From the NCBI GenBank assembly GCA_029834535.1, contig JAQMWT010000436.1, positions 1 to 64,000 of the forward strand: 64,000 nt of DNA, written 5' to 3'. The stretch is from Chrysophaeum taylorii. Its lineage: Eukaryota > Sar > Pelagophyceae > Pelagomonadales > Pelagomonadaceae. Shown here one piece after another: positions 37,107-47,927 of the stretch. The position numbers and the translations under genes were made by a program. Each line of letters begins with the position of its first letter. Within the stretch, counting starts at the first letter, position 1. The notes under the pieces are model-generated. The model was not told where the DNA came from, ran no database searches, and was given only the letters and a program-made list of their open reading frames with translations.

Positions 37107-38606
37107 TTATTGAAGGGAGCACACCTGGCTCTGATGCATATTTTCTATCTGCGCCGCTCCGTCGTTCGCGCGGGCATCAATCAGAGCACCACTCCCCGTT
37201 TGGAGCTTGATTTTAAACGTGGCGAAGACTGGTCGGTGGTCGCTCGATCGGAGGTCGGGCACCGATGTGTACTCGAGCAATTCGACGACCTCCTCGTCTC
37301 GACTTGCCCACAGCACGCGATCCGTCCACGATGGGACCCGCTGTTTCGCACTCGAGTCGTAGACGTCACCAGCTGCTGCTCGTGCATCACCGGTGGCATC
37401 CACCGAGTCGAACTTGTATGTGGGAAAGAATTCCAAGGGACCTTCAGAAAACCTGCTCAGCGCGTTACCCTCTGAGATTGCGACTCTAAGCTGATCAGCT
37501 TCACGAAGCGCGGCGAGATCCCCCGAGGCAAGCGCCGAATCTGCCGCCGCACGCGACATTTCTACTCTGTAGTTCAGGTCGCCGCTCCAAAATACGCAAT
37601 CGAATACGTCGAGTAGCGCACCAGACGTGTCTCCCACGTGGTTGGGACCGCCGGCGTCGTCATTGGAAACCGCTCCCTCTAGCGTCGTCGTCGTCGTCGT
37701 CGTCTGCGTCGGCTCGTCGTCTCGTGTCGAAACGACGCGATTGACCGCACTCTCGCGAAGGAGCTTTGTGAGGTCAGAAGAAATCTTGCTCACTTCCCTA
37801 TTCCTTGTCGAGACATTCTTTTGGTGGGCGGCGAGATGGGCAGTGACGAAGACGATTTTGACAGCGCCAACGTGCAATGCCAGGCCGATCCCTCCCTTGT
37901 TCCCTAGGCGCGTCTCTCCGGCGCCGACACCCGTCGCGACGGCCGCAGAACGCATCCCTCGCACCAAGGGAAGCACCCCCCTGTGGACGAATAGAATACT
38001 GTGAGTGGCCTGCAGCGTGTGGCTCACGAGCGGCTCGTAGTTTGGGCCCACGGCTTCTCTCAACGTTGCGGTCCACTTCGCCTTGGATTGGTTAATCAGC
38101 GACAAGGCGATGCTTCGTTCGCATTCCTGCGTTCCGACGTGCAGCATGTGATAACTTTCGAGCGGCAGAAGCCGCTTACGAATCGCGGCGCTGCAAGCGG
38201 TCGGTTTTGCCTGCAAGTTCCATGTCACGCATCTGACCAAGATTTCGCGACGTTCTTCGATGTCGCGCCTCAGTTCTTCCGATGTCTTACCGGCCAATCC
38301 ACCCTGCGGCTCGATTGAGCCTTCCATCTGTGGGCCAGCTGCCGTAGACGTTGGCGAGCCACAAAAATCATCTACCCTGGTATCTTCGAGCACTAGGTTC
38401 CCAGATGGATCGAATCGAAGCATCGAAAAAATGTCCTTTCCACTCGACCCGACGAGACTCTCGTCGACAACCAAAGTGTAGTCCCGCGCCGACGCCAATT
38501 CGCGCCCGTGCACATACCTCGTTCCGGTGACTTCCTCTTCGACGACTGAGACAATCAAATCCCGCCCAGACAAGTTGACCACGGACTGCTCGAACACCAC
38601 AGCCAT
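37107..38606 (-). CDS. Inositol polyphosphate 5-phosphatase
   Basis: The enzyme removes the 5-phosphate from inositol phosphates or phosphoinositides with Mg2+. The ATG at 38606 gives 499 residues. The catalytic domain spans about 125-468, with all family boxes in order: VTWNLQAKP (129), HVGTQECE with the metal-binding Glu (161), TRLGNKGGIGLAL (233), VTAHLAAHQ (254), VFWSGDLNYRV (338), EFFPTYKFD (392), VPSWTDRVLW (424) and SDHRPVFATFKI (455). The first 120 residues are a separate region with beta-strand-like text. A polythreonine run (about 302-308) and an acidic insert lie in a loop before GDLNYR. No lipid-binding or membrane segment is seen, so it is likely cytosolic. Confidence 0.92.
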   Translation of the reverse strand: MAVVFEQSVVNLSGRDLIVSVVEEEVTGTRYVHGRELASARDYTLVVDESLVGSSGKDIFSMLRFDPSGNLVLEDTRVDDFCGSPTSTAAGPQMEGSIEPQGGLAGKTSEELRRDIEERREILVRCVTWNLQAKPTACSAAIRKRLLPLESYHMLHVGTQECERSIALSLINQSKAKWTATLREAVGPNYEPLVSHTLQATHSILFVHRGVLPLVRGMRSAAVATGVGAGETRLGNKGGIGLALHVGAVKIVFVTAHLAAHQKNVSTRNREVSKISSDLTKLLRESAVNRVVSTRDDEPTQTTTTTTTLEGAVSNDDAGGPNHVGDTSGALLDVFDCVFWSGDLNYRVEMSRAAADSALASGDLAALREADQLRVAISEGNALSRFSEGPLEFFPTYKFDSVDATGDARAAAGDVYDSSAKQRVPSWTDRVLWASRDEEVVELLEYTSVPDLRSSDHRPVFATFKIKLQTGSGALIDARANDGAAQIENMHQSQVCSLQ

Positions 38607-39090
38607 ATGGTGCTCTTGTTACCCCTTGTGCGCTCGTGCTTGGCGACAGGACTGCCACCGGCGTCCGGTTAGCGTCGCTGACTCAGATGTGTGTCATCCC
38701 GAACTTCAAATGATACGTCGTTCGCCTTTTGTTTGCCGGGGCAAATCTCTCACATCGACTATGCCCCCATCCCAACAAAAAGCGGCAAGAAAACAGCACC
38801 AAACGGAAGCGATAAATATCGAAGCACAGCGCTATATTTTGCCCCGGCCACTCGCACACACCAGGACCGGCACTCCAGCCCTCTTCGCGAAGGACGTTAT
38901 TGTTACCATATCCCATTTTAGCAACTCCATATTTTATAGCTTCGTGTGTGGAGAAACCTCGACTGGAAAGAACTCCAATGACGCCCGCGTGTGTTCCTCA
39001 GTATCACCCGCGCTCAAGTCAATCCCTTAGGGCTGCGTCGCCCAAACCCGACACAACCATCGCATGAACAAACGAAATCGACATCGTTTT
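38607..39090. other. Intergenic region, no gene called
   Basis: The region holds the upstream part of the phosphatase gene and AT-richer DNA. A long plus frame (38527-39030) overlaps the phosphatase start and has no convincing coding character. No repeat family of this window is seen until the LINE fragment at 39091. Confidence 0.45.
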
Positions 39091-39205
39091 GACCCCGACT
39101 AGGTCCCGCGTACTTATCTCCGCCCGTCAGGCACATCCCTCATACCCCACAAACCCACCCACATCCTTCATGCTCCCCACGCACACTCCCCTCTTAGCAG
39201 TCGAC
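39091..39205 (+). mobile_element. 5'-truncated LINE 3' end
   Basis: It runs from GACCCCGACTAGGTCCCGCG (the ORF stop) through the 3' UTR to CTCTTAGCAGTCGAC, where a (TTAG)n-tailed element interrupts it. The interrupted tail resumes at 39304 with ATTTAAAGACAAAC. Confidence 0.8.
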
Positions 39206-39303
39206 CCCAACTGTGTGATTTTTTGCTCTGTGATCCTGGACCGGCTACTACCGGCCCAGCCTGGCTCCCATGCCCGGGAGAGGTCCGAAGTTAGTTAGTT
39301 AGT
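39206..39303 (+). mobile_element. (TTAG)n-tailed insertion, copy 3, inside a LINE tail
   Basis: About 98 bp ending GGGAGAGGTCCGAAG and TTAG units, matching 14612-14707 and the inverted copies at 12705 and 39757. It splits the LINE junction GTCGAC / ATTTAAAG precisely. The sequence CCCAACTGTGTGATTTT at its start extends the shared part further 5' than in the 14-kb copy. Confidence 0.65.
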
Positions 39304-39484
39304 TATTTAAAGACAAACAAACAGACCCACATCCTTCATGCTCCCCACACACGCCCCCCTCTTAGCAGTCGACATTTAAAGACAAACAAACAGACCCCCC
39401 CCAACACCCACGTCCTTCATGCACCCCACACACACACCCCTCTTAGCAGTCGACATTTAAAGACAAACAAACAGACAGACAGAC
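39304..39484 (+). repeat. Stack of three LINE 3' tails
   Basis: ATTTAAAGACAAACAAACAGAC occurs three times (about 39304, 39375, 39457). The second and third are each preceded by a short LINE 3' UTR piece ending CTTAGCAGTCGAC. Each piece begins inside the CAAA/CAGA tail of the one before, so later LINE copies landed in earlier tails. Confidence 0.75.
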
Positions 39485-39509
39485 AAACATCTGTCTATTA
39501 GTAGTTAGG
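39485..39509 (-). repeat. Inverted Helitron 5' end
   Basis: ATCTGTCTATTAGTAGTTAGG is the reverse complement of the Helitron 5' terminus. It follows the LINE tails, the same order as at 11588-11654 and in H5, showing that the tails sit in a Helitron remnant. Confidence 0.65.
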
Positions 39510-39677
39510 ACTTCAGACTCATAGCTTGAAAGTCATGAAATACATATTTGTGGAAGCGTAAGGAAGGAGAGCGGGAAAGCCGTATTACGGAGAGAAAACC
39601 CTTAAGTAGAAAAGGTGTGAAAGGAGTAAGGAATGCCCAGTGTCGTGCACATCATAGTGTAGCGCTCTGGACCCCCT
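39510..39677 (+). repeat. Repeat R, copy 1 (empty site)
   Basis: The block from CTTCAGACTCATAGCTTG to TGTAGCGCTCTGGA recurs at 56026-56340. In the second copy a LINE fragment replaces about eight bases of this copy (TATTACGG at 39583-39590). The two copies are direct repeats 16.5 kb apart. What they belong to is unknown. Confidence 0.65.
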
Positions 39678-39756
39678 CGACGTGTGGGAAAGGCTTTAAT
39701 GCGTCCCAGACGTTCTTGAGTGTGAAGCTTGTGTACGATGCATGAGAGCATCGATT

Positions 39757-40190
39757 AACTTAAACTAACTAACTAACTAACTAACTTCAGACCTCTCCCG
39801 AGCATGGGAGCCAGGCCGGACCGGCAGGAGCCGGTACGGAATCACAGAGGAAAATCACGCAGTTGGGGCAGAGGCGAGGGACGAGGACGGACTTGTTGAT
39901 GGTGTACCGCCACTGCGCGCGGTCTTATGCGAGGTCGTGCAAAAGCGTCGCAGGCCGCGGACGTGTTGGTCCACGAACAATCGACCTGTCCGTCGCGTTC
40001 TGCCCAACCGAGCGAACCCCATCCCAGCGCGGACTTTCCGGGTGCTAACCGGCCAGCCCGGGAGGCGAGCAGGCACCGTCTCACTCCGGGACGGCCGGGG
40101 CCGCCGCAGGGAGCAAGCGTGTTAGGCGCCGTCCTCCATCGCAACCAACGGTTAGCGATCGCAGGGGTTAGGATTAACTTGAAAATAATA
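39757..40190 (-). mobile_element. (TTAG)n-tailed element, longest copy
   Basis: On the minus strand it ends GGGAGAGGTCTGAAG plus five to six TTAG units (39757-39782). The body extends to about 40190 with GC-rich, coding-like text in more than one frame (WRYTINKSVLVPRLCPNCV; RLLPVRPGSHARERSEVS just before the tail), so the family probably ends in an ORF whose stop lies in the tail. It borders the 3' side of the large LTR-type element and may have truncated it. Confidence 0.5.
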
Positions 40191-40227
40191 CAACAACGTA
40201 AACGATGAGATAACATTACAATTAACA

Positions 40228-41004
40228 TTAGGAGGAAGTTGGACGTGTTGTTACATTACGTAATGAATCAGCATCCACAAGGCCAGATGTGTGGTCCAAT
40301 TCATCATCACTATTGTCTTCAAGTTTCTTTAATTCTGGAGAGGAAGTGCCATGATCTTCGAACTGGTCGTTAGTTGTAGTGTTGCTTATAGTAGTCGCGT
40401 CGCAGAGATCAGCAAGTGGTGAGATGACAGGAGACAAGTAGGACATAGCCGCAGCAGGTGTTAGAGTACGCAGTTCTGTCGCAGGAATAACATGATCATG
40501 TGCATCAGACATAGCAGTATGTAAGCCAGCAGCTATACTTTCGATTAAGGGTTGCTGTGTCTCCTCTAAGGTGTTTGGAGGAGACTGTTCAACCGAAGCG
40601 ATAAAGGATTTAGAAACCAAATGAGCTAAGACAGCGAGGGTGGACAATGTAGCATCCTGCTGCATCTGGTAGCTGGAAAGCAAATTGTCTAAAAGTGACA
40701 CATGCTTGATGTTCTCTGTTAATTGTGCGGGAAGAGCATCGTTTGCACTTTGAAGTTGAGTGATGGTCTCCTAAGCATCGGAGATTCGTAGGTCACGTTC
40801 TGCAAGTTGCTTATCACGTTCTGTGATGTGCAAGGAGAGTGACTGGATTTCTTCTCTAAAAATTCGTAAAGTTTCAGGGACATTGTCGGGAGGCTCGGCT
40901 GTAGGAGTAAGCATAGCATGCTCATGTGCTAGCTCAGATTCAGACAATTTAGTGTCTGAACATAAGTCTATTGTTGCGGAAGGATAACCAACTTGTATAA
41001 GCAC
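40228..41004 (-). other. Terminal frames of the LTR element
   Basis: Two short frames (77 codons at 41004-40771 and 157 codons at 40701-40228) follow the accessory protein. Both are hydrophilic and helix-rich with heptad-like text (SLHITERDKQLAERDLRISDA; SPELKKLEDNSDDELD). They may be parts of one accessory product. No family is recognised. Confidence 0.4.
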
Positions 41005-41019
41005 ATTTTTGAATGCAGT

Positions 41020-41937
41020 CTAATGCTCTGGGACTAAATTAAGGAAGTAGTCCACCATCGATGGCAATGTCTCACGAGAGGAAGTGTGAATCTGATGTAT
41101 AACATCACTAACGAAACACTCAATGAGAACTCCGAGAAGGGCATCAGGGGTTGTGACGACGCACACTTGGTCTTCGACGGACTGTATTAGTGACCAGGCG
41201 GTAATAAGTATTTCGAGATTGACAGTCGAAATATGAGGTAGGTGCAGAAGCAGGGGGGAATTATCATCGTCCGGGTTAATTACTATGTCGGAGCTGTCAA
41301 GGTTGTGAACGGTCATATAACTGATGAGCGCATCTTCGATTTTTTTTTTATTTGGGATGGACTTTCCAAAGCGTAAAATAGCAGCTCGAATATGAGCTGA
41401 GGGGTCATTATGACACAAGAGAAGAAACGTGTCAAGACGATTCTTCGTTAATGCGGTCCCGTGTTGTGAGAGGTTGCAAATCACACAGACCAATAAGAAA
41501 ACTGGGCGAGGGATATCGAAGCAGTGTGCGGCATGCTGTGATGATGACAGGTGTTCTTCGATGATTTTAGTAACTTCATCCGTCGTGATCTCATCCTCAG
41601 TACAAATAGCGAGTACTAGCGGAGTACCAGGTGCGTCTGATTTATTAAGGCACTTGGTGCAGAGTACATGCACTTTTACAATTCCTTTAACCTGGGGAAA
41701 TCTGTGTAAACGTATGCCTTCATTTGTAGGTACATTAGGTGCGTTTTTGATCCGTTTAGTCCTTAAGCACAGAAGGGAGCTCAAGAAATGAAGGTTATCA
41801 ACTTTATTGTTCTGTTGTGCGTCGGTGAGCAGCTGCTGTAGAGGTTGAGACCAACAGTGGATATCTTTAGGTGGTGGTAGCAGGAAATAAGGAGGGTGAT
41901 TACCAAGCGAGAGAACAGTTCCTGACATCATCGCCAT
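41020..41937 (-). CDS. Accessory protein of the LTR element, zinc-ribbon-like, 305 aa
   Basis: This frame includes VHVLCTKCLNKSD and, about 65 residues later, LLVCVICNLS, two CxxC pairs that may bind zinc. The opposite element at 53504-54334 has a corresponding frame (SPYCTQCLNDLGQ ... NICCACHN) with the same spacing pattern, so it is a conserved extra gene placed after pol in this family. It is not recognised outside it, and its function is unknown. Confidence 0.5.
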   Translation of the reverse strand: MAMMSGTVLSLGNHPPYFLLPPPKDIHCWSQPLQQLLTDAQQNNKVDNLHFLSSLLCLRTKRIKNAPNVPTNEGIRLHRFPQVKGIVKVHVLCTKCLNKSDAPGTPLVLAICTEDEITTDEVTKIIEEHLSSSQHAAHCFDIPRPVFLLVCVICNLSQHGTALTKNRLDTFLLLCHNDPSAHIRAAILRFGKSIPNKKKIEDALISYMTVHNLDSSDIVINPDDDNSPLLLHLPHISTVNLEILITAWSLIQSVEDQVCVVTTPDALLGVLIECFVSDVIHQIHTSSRETLPSMVDYFLNLVPEH

Positions 41938-42215
41938 AACATCAAACTTACAGTGCTTTAATACATAGTATTATGTGCTCTTTACGCTGGTGTCACCATC
42001 ATGTCGAGTTGATCTTGACGTGGGGGTCACTGGTGCTTTAGTGCCTTGAGCAACAGAGTGATACGACGGTCGTTTGCGGTTGTTGCGAGATCCGGCATGA
42101 ACAAGCACCGGATTCAGAGCATTAAAAGGCGACGATAGGGCGGATATTCCACCCCGTCCACGATTCACTACTGAATATCGTCGTCGTGCGGCGTCTTTAT
42201 TGTTGACAGGGTTCA

Positions 42216-43108
42216 TCTTCCTAACTACTAATCGACAGATGTTTGTCTGTTTGTCTGTTTGTCTGTTTGTTTGTTTGTCTGTCAGTCCCTCGATTTAGGG
42301 TAAGGATCAGGTAGGCGCGAGAGTAAGGATCAGGTAGGCGCGAGAGCCAGACAGTGATCCTCCAAGCCGTCTACGGCGACCTCGCAGACTATTTCCACGA
42401 CCCGCGGCGGCTCTTTCAGCGCGCCATTCTCACGCCCCGTCGAAACGATGTTGTCGATGCTGACAACGCGCGCGTGACGCGGCCTTTTTTTCCCGGAGAC
42501 GAGGCGTCGGAGTTCTTTTCGGCCGACTAGGTTGGGTCGGAAGACGACGCCTCGCTCTTTACAGTCGAGTTTTCAACTCCCTGACAGCCAACGGCATGCT
42601 GACTTTAATCGCGAGCTTAAAGTCTTCGCAACCTCGACCCGTCGCACGGCCACTGCAACGGTACCAGATACGTGATTGATCGTGTCGTGTCACCGAGGCT
42701 CCTCCAACCTGTATCCCTCAAGGCCCGCCTACGCCAAACGATCAACAAGAGCCAGGACCAGACGCCCCGCGAGGTCCGCGTCCTCTTGCCCACAAGCCCG
42801 TCTTCTGTGTGGTGAATATAGTGACCAGGTGAACTTACTGAGACCAGGTGAGCTTACTGGGAGTTTTAGAGTAAAATGAAAGGTTAGCGGCGTGTGCGGA
42901 TCGAAGCAGCTTAGATTGGCTGAGGCGACAGCGACGAGCTCGAAGGAGTGGTGTGAGCACGAGTGGGTTTACGCCGAACTTACTGGGGTTGGAGATTTGG
43001 ACTAGGTGAACTTACTGACCAGGTGAACTTACTGGGACCAGGTGAACTTACTGGGGTTAGAGATTGGGACTAGGTGAACTTACTGGAGAACTTACTGGCC
43101 TGCACTTG
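42216..43108 (+). mobile_element. Helitron array unit H6
   Basis: First unit of a four-copy head-to-tail array. It follows A42215 and starts TCTTCCTAACTACTAATCG. Helicase remains (42353-42812) stop early: the YVAL/WVDD part is missing, and the unit jumps to the minisatellite. It ends GGCCTGCACTTG directly against H7. Confidence 0.75.
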
Positions 43109-44172
43109 TCCTAACTACTAATCGACAGATGTTTGTCTGTCTGTTTGTCTGTTTGTTTGTTTGTTTGTCCCTCGATTTAGGGTAAGGATCAGGTAGGCGC
43201 GAGAGTAAGGATCAGGTAGGCGCGAGAGCCAGACAGTGATCCTCCAAGCCGTCTACGGCGACCTCGCAGACTATTTCCACGACCCGCGGCGGCTCTTTCA
43301 GCGCGCCATTCTCACGCCCCGTCGAAACGATGTTGTCGATGCTGACAACGCGCGCATGACCGCGGCCTTTTTTTTCCCGGAGACGAGGCGTCGGAGTTCT
43401 TTTCGGCCGACTAGGTTGGGTCGGAAGACGACGCCTCGCTCTTTACAGTCGAGTTTTCAACTCCCTGACAACCAACGGCATGCTGACTTTGATCGCGAGC
43501 TTAAAGTCTTCGCAACCTCGACCCGTCGCACGGCCACTGCAACGGTACCAGATACATGATCGATCGTGTCGTTGTCACCGAGGCTCCTCCAACCTGTATC
43601 CCTTAAGGCCCGCCGACGCCAAACGATCAACAAGAGCCAGGGCCAGACGCCCCGCGAGGTCGGCGTCCTCTTGCCCAAGCCCGTCTTCTGTCACGTCCAG
43701 CTCTACGTGGCTCTCTGTCGATCGGCAACCCCGAGGATATGCTCTTCTGAGTCGACGACTCCACCCTACCCCACACGTGCTGCGCAATACCGATAAGCCC
43801 CCTCCCGGCGTCTACACGCGCACTGTAGGTGAACTTACTGGGACCAGGTGAACTTACTGAGGTTTGAGATTGGGACTAGGTGAACTGAGTGACCAGGTGA
43901 ACTTACTGGGACCAGGTGCAAGTTACTGGGGCTTTTAGAATAAACTCAAAGCTTAGCGGCGTGTGCGGATCAAAGCAGCTTAGATTGGCGGGGGTGAGAG
44001 CGACGACCTCGAAGGAGAGTGGGGTGAGTGGATGTGAGCACGAGTGGGCTTACACCGAACTTACTGGGGTTAGAGATTGGGACTAGGTGAACTTACTGGG
44101 GCCAGGTGAACTTACTGGGGTTAGAGATTGGGACTAGGTGAACTTACTGGCGAACTTACTGGCCTGCACTTG
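43109..44172 (+). mobile_element. Helitron array unit H7
   Basis: It starts TCCTAACTACTAATCGACAG at the exact end of H6. It has the fullest helicase remnant in the array (43236-43831, with ILTPRRNDVVDADNAR, TINKSQGQTPREVGVLLPKPVF, YVALCRSATP) and the GGTGAACTTACTGG minisatellite, and ends GCACTTG at 44172. Confidence 0.8.
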
Positions 44173-45021
44173 TCCTAACTACTAATCGACAGATGTTTGT
44201 CTGTCTGTTTGTCTGTCTGTTTGTCCCTCGATTTAGGGTAAGGATCAGGTAGGCGCGAGAGCCAGACAGTGATCCTCCAAGCCGTCTACGGCGACCTCGC
44301 AGACTATTTCCACGACCCGCGGCGGCTCTTTCAGCGCGCCATTCTCACGCCCCGTCGAAACGATGTTGTCGATGCTGACAACGCGCGCATGACCGCGGCC
44401 TTTTTTTCCCGGAGACGAGGCGTCGGAGTTCTTTTCGGCTGACTAGGCTGGGTCGGAAGACGACGCCTCGCTCTTTACAGTAGAGTTTTCAACTCCCTGA
44501 CAACCAACGGGATGCTGACTTTGAGCGCGAGCTTAAGGTCTTCGAAACCTCGACCCGTCGCACGGCCACTGCGACGGTACCCACTGCGACGGTACCAGAT
44601 ACATGATCGATCGTGTCGTTGTCACCGAGGCTCCTCCAAACTGTATCCCGTAAGGCCCGCCGACGCCAAACGATCACCAAGAGCCAGGGCCAGACGCCCC
44701 GCGAGGTCGGCGTCCTCTTGGCGAAGCCCGTCTTCTGCCACGTCCAGCTCTACGTGGCTCTCTGTCGATCGGCAACCCCGAGGAGATACACTCATCTGGG
44801 TCGACGACTCCACCCTACCCCACACGTGCTGCGCAATACCGATAAGCCCCCTCCCGGCGTCTACACGCGCACTGTAGGTGAACTTACTGGGACCAGGTGA
44901 ACTTACTGGGGTTGGAGATTGGGACTAGGTGAGCTGAGTGACCAGGTGAAACTGGGACCAGACCAGGTGAACTTACTAGGGTTAGAGATTGGGACTAGGT
45001 GAACTTACTGGCCTGCACTTG
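44173..45021 (+). mobile_element. Helitron array unit H8
   Basis: It starts TCCTAACTACTAATCG against H7 and ends GCACTTG at 45021. Helicase remains are at 44271-44877. The 3' minisatellite is shortened compared with H7 and H9. Confidence 0.8.
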
Positions 45022-45042
45022 CCCTAACTACTAATCGACAGA

Positions 45043-45074
<32 letters not shown>

Positions 45075-46024
45075 CCTCGATTTAGGGTAAGGATCAGGTA
45101 GGCGCGAGAGAGCCAGACAGTGATCCTCCAAGCCGTCTACGGCGACCTCGCAGACTATTTCCACGAGCCGCGGCGGCTCTTTCAGCGCGCCATTCTCACG
45201 CCCCGTCGAAACGATGTTGTCGATGCTGACAACGCGCGCATGACCGCGGCCTTTTTTTCCCGGAGACGAGGCGTCGGAGTTCTTTTCGGCTGACTAGGCT
45301 GGGTCGGAAGACGACGCCTCGCTCTTTACAGTAGAGTTTTCAACTCCCTGACAACCAACGGCATGCTGACTTTGATCGCGAGCTTAATGTCTTCGCAACC
45401 TCGACCCGTCGCACGGCCACTGCATACCAGATACATGATCGATCGTGTCGTTGTCACCGAGGCTCCTCCAACCTGTATCCCTTAAGGCCCGCCGACGCCA
45501 AACGATCACCAAGAGCCAGGGCCAGACGCCCCGCGAGGTCGGCGTCCTCTTTCCCAAGCCCGTCTTCTGCCACGTCCAGCTCTACGTGGCTCTCTGTCGA
45601 TCGGCAACCCCGAGGATATACTCATCTGGGTCGACGACTCCACCCTACCCCACACGTGCTGCGCAATACCGATAAGCCCCCTCCCGGCGTCTACACGCGC
45701 ACTGTAGGTGAACTTACTGGGACCAGGTGAACTTACTGGGGTTGGAGATTGGGACTAGGTGAGCTGAGTGACCAGGTGAAACTGGGACCAGGTGAACATA
45801 CTGGGGCTTTTAGAGTAAAGGGTTTATAGAGTAAACTCAAAGGTTGGCGGCGCGTGCGGATCAAAGCAGCTTAGATTGGCGGAGGCGAGAGCGACGAGCT
45901 CAAAGGAGTTGGTGTGAGCTAGGTGAACTTACTGACCAGGTGAACTTATATGAAACTTACTGGGACCAGGTGAACTTACTGGGGTTAGAGATTGGGACTA
46001 GGTGAACTTACTGGCCTGCACTTG
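45022..46024 (+). mobile_element. Helitron array unit H9
   Basis: It starts CCCTAACTACTAATCG against H8 and ends CCTGCACTTG at 46024, followed by T46025 and the resumed methyltransferase-like frame. Helicase remains are at 45121-45709. H8 and H9 share variants (GGCTGACTAGGCTGGG) not in H7, so they are the closest pair. Confidence 0.8.
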
Positions 46025-47870
46025 TAGACATCATAAAAGATTGTGCCAAAGACAAGGTATCTGTGCTGCACGTGGTGGAGGCTTGGTCAACGGTCATGAA
46101 ATTGGATACATAGGATTTCTTCGTCACGGCAGCAGTATGTTGGAAGGTAGGGTCCAACATAAGGGATTTAATATCGGCGACGATGAGCGAAAGGTGCTTG
46201 TACAGAGTGCTGTACGTACCGGCAGGCAGAGCATTGCTGAGCATGTCACAGCAAAGGTCATGGCGTAGAGACAAGAGGAAAGATTCCTGTTGTTTGGTGT
46301 GGTTGTTAGCACGAATCAACTCCGGTCGAGTGGGGTAGCGTAATTTCCCGTTGCGAGGGTCGAGTAAAATCATATTGGCATACCCTCGGATGGTTGGCAA
46401 TGGAGCAAGCATTGAGTGGATTTTAGAGCCGAGCTTGCGGTCACTTCCACGAAGGTACCCTATATAGCGACTATGAGATAGGTGATGATCTTCCAGAGCA
46501 AAAAGAGAATCCTTGTAATCGAAAGAGTTGTCGGTGGCCTTGTAGGTAAGGCAGCCAGGCATCACGAGAGCGCATCTGGACACGAGGTTTTGTATGGCGG
46601 TGCCATAGGTGGTAGCGGAGCCAACTTGGGGAAGGGCTTGGACTATCCACAAGTAACCTATAAACGGCTCCAGATATATGGACCTGTCCCGGTCGCGGGG
46701 GATGTCGGAAGCAGTGAACGTATACGTGCTCCCAAAGGCGTTGATGGGGGTCTTTTGGTTGGTGGTGGCGTTCTCTATGGTGAGGTTGCCGTCGGAATGG
46801 TGGCCACCAGTTAAGAAGTAGGAGTTGTGTGATGTTGATGAGGTTGTAAGTAATAACCTGTGTGACGGTTGGTTAGTTTCGAAAACGGTTATGTAATAGG
46901 ACACAGGAGTGGGTGAGTTAGTAAGTAAGCTTGCGAACACGTTATAGAGGATTGTAAAAATCTTGACGTGTATAGGATGTGTTGCATTGGGTAATGGCTC
47001 CATAGAGGAGCGTTTAAAGCACAACTGATGGTAAGTACACTCGGGTTGAACAGAGTGAGTACGTTGCTCGTGAGCCTGTTGTGAGTGAAGGCGAAGTAGT
47101 AACATATTGAGGGATTCAAGGTCAGCCATAGTAAGCTGAGCAGAACCTGTGCGAGAGTAAGGTGCAAACGTTTTAGGAACGGGTATATATGGAGGATCGG
47201 GGAACACCCGGATCCAGTCTTTGGTTAGGTGGTTAGGTAGCCAAAGGCGCTTGGGAATAGCTTGTAGATCATCCACGATCTTTAGGAAGGGGCGTGGATG
47301 GAGGATGGGCCACGATGATAGTTTAATTGGTCCAGTAGAATATCTGCGGGCGACGCATATCCACCTTTCTCTAGATTGGTAGTCGCCACATAGGTAGGTC
47401 GGGAACCTATCAACAACATCGACACAGTAATCAAGGGTAGTATAGATAAGGTTGGCCACTGTGATGTGGTCTTGATGACAGTACTTATGCGGAGGCGTCA
47501 TCTCAGCCAGTAGTACCAAGGGCTGGAGTAGCTTGATGACAGACAGCATGCTGTCGAAAAGAGAATCGTCCAGCAGACTGTGTAAGTCTTCTGACTTTTG
47601 TTGTTTTAGTAAATTCCTGTTTGTGCAGGGAGGAGTGATCTCAATTATATCACAATAGAATGTGCGCCTTTCCTCGGGTGAGATTAGGTGGAGATGGTTA
47701 ATAAAGGCGGGGAGAGATTCAAATAATAGTACAGTAGGACAACGGTGGCGTAACATACGAACAAGCGTATCATCAGACTCAACAACAACTTTTACATTGA
47801 TATTTAAGCCGAAGTTATTAGTGGCTTGAGACAGGAACGCCGGAGTTGACAAACCAGAACAAAGTAACAT
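46025..47870 (-). pseudogene. Cytosine-C5 DNA methyltransferase-like protein, interrupted by the Helitron array
   Basis: Visible DNMT boxes in order: motif I-like MLLCSGLSTPAFLSQ at the start, motif IV-like IIEITPPCTNRN with the PPC catalytic cysteine near residue 80, motif VI-like LVLLAEM near 118, motif VIII-like QSRERWICVARR near 165, a long variable region where a target-recognition domain would sit, motif IX-like LRYPTRPELIRA near 515 and motif X-like DMLSNALPAGTYSTLYKHL near 548. The complete order and spacing fit a C5 methyltransferase. Such genes are known as cargo of LTR retrotransposons in a few lineages (reported for dinoflagellates and a charophyte alga). The frame is cut near its 3' end by the Helitron insertion. 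A role in methylating DNA of the element or host is inference. Confidence 0.7.
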
Positions 47871-47927
47871 GACAGAGGGTTTGCGGAGATTGGACTCTTG
47901 TGAGAGAAAAACTGGTCGTGCGAGTAG

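Noticed and set aside
38527-39030. Plus frame of 167 codons upstream of the phosphatase
   Set aside because: It overlaps the phosphatase start on the other strand, begins at a non-ATG codon and shows no domain or coding pattern.
42830-43100. GGTGAACTTACTGG repeats as a CRISPR array
   Set aside because: The spacing is irregular with no unique spacers, the genome is eukaryotic, and the repeats occur at the 3' side of every Helitron as a minisatellite.
42216-46024. The Helitron array as a satellite or rDNA-like repeat
   Set aside because: The units have defined transposon ends, helicase remains and an A/T insertion site inside another element.
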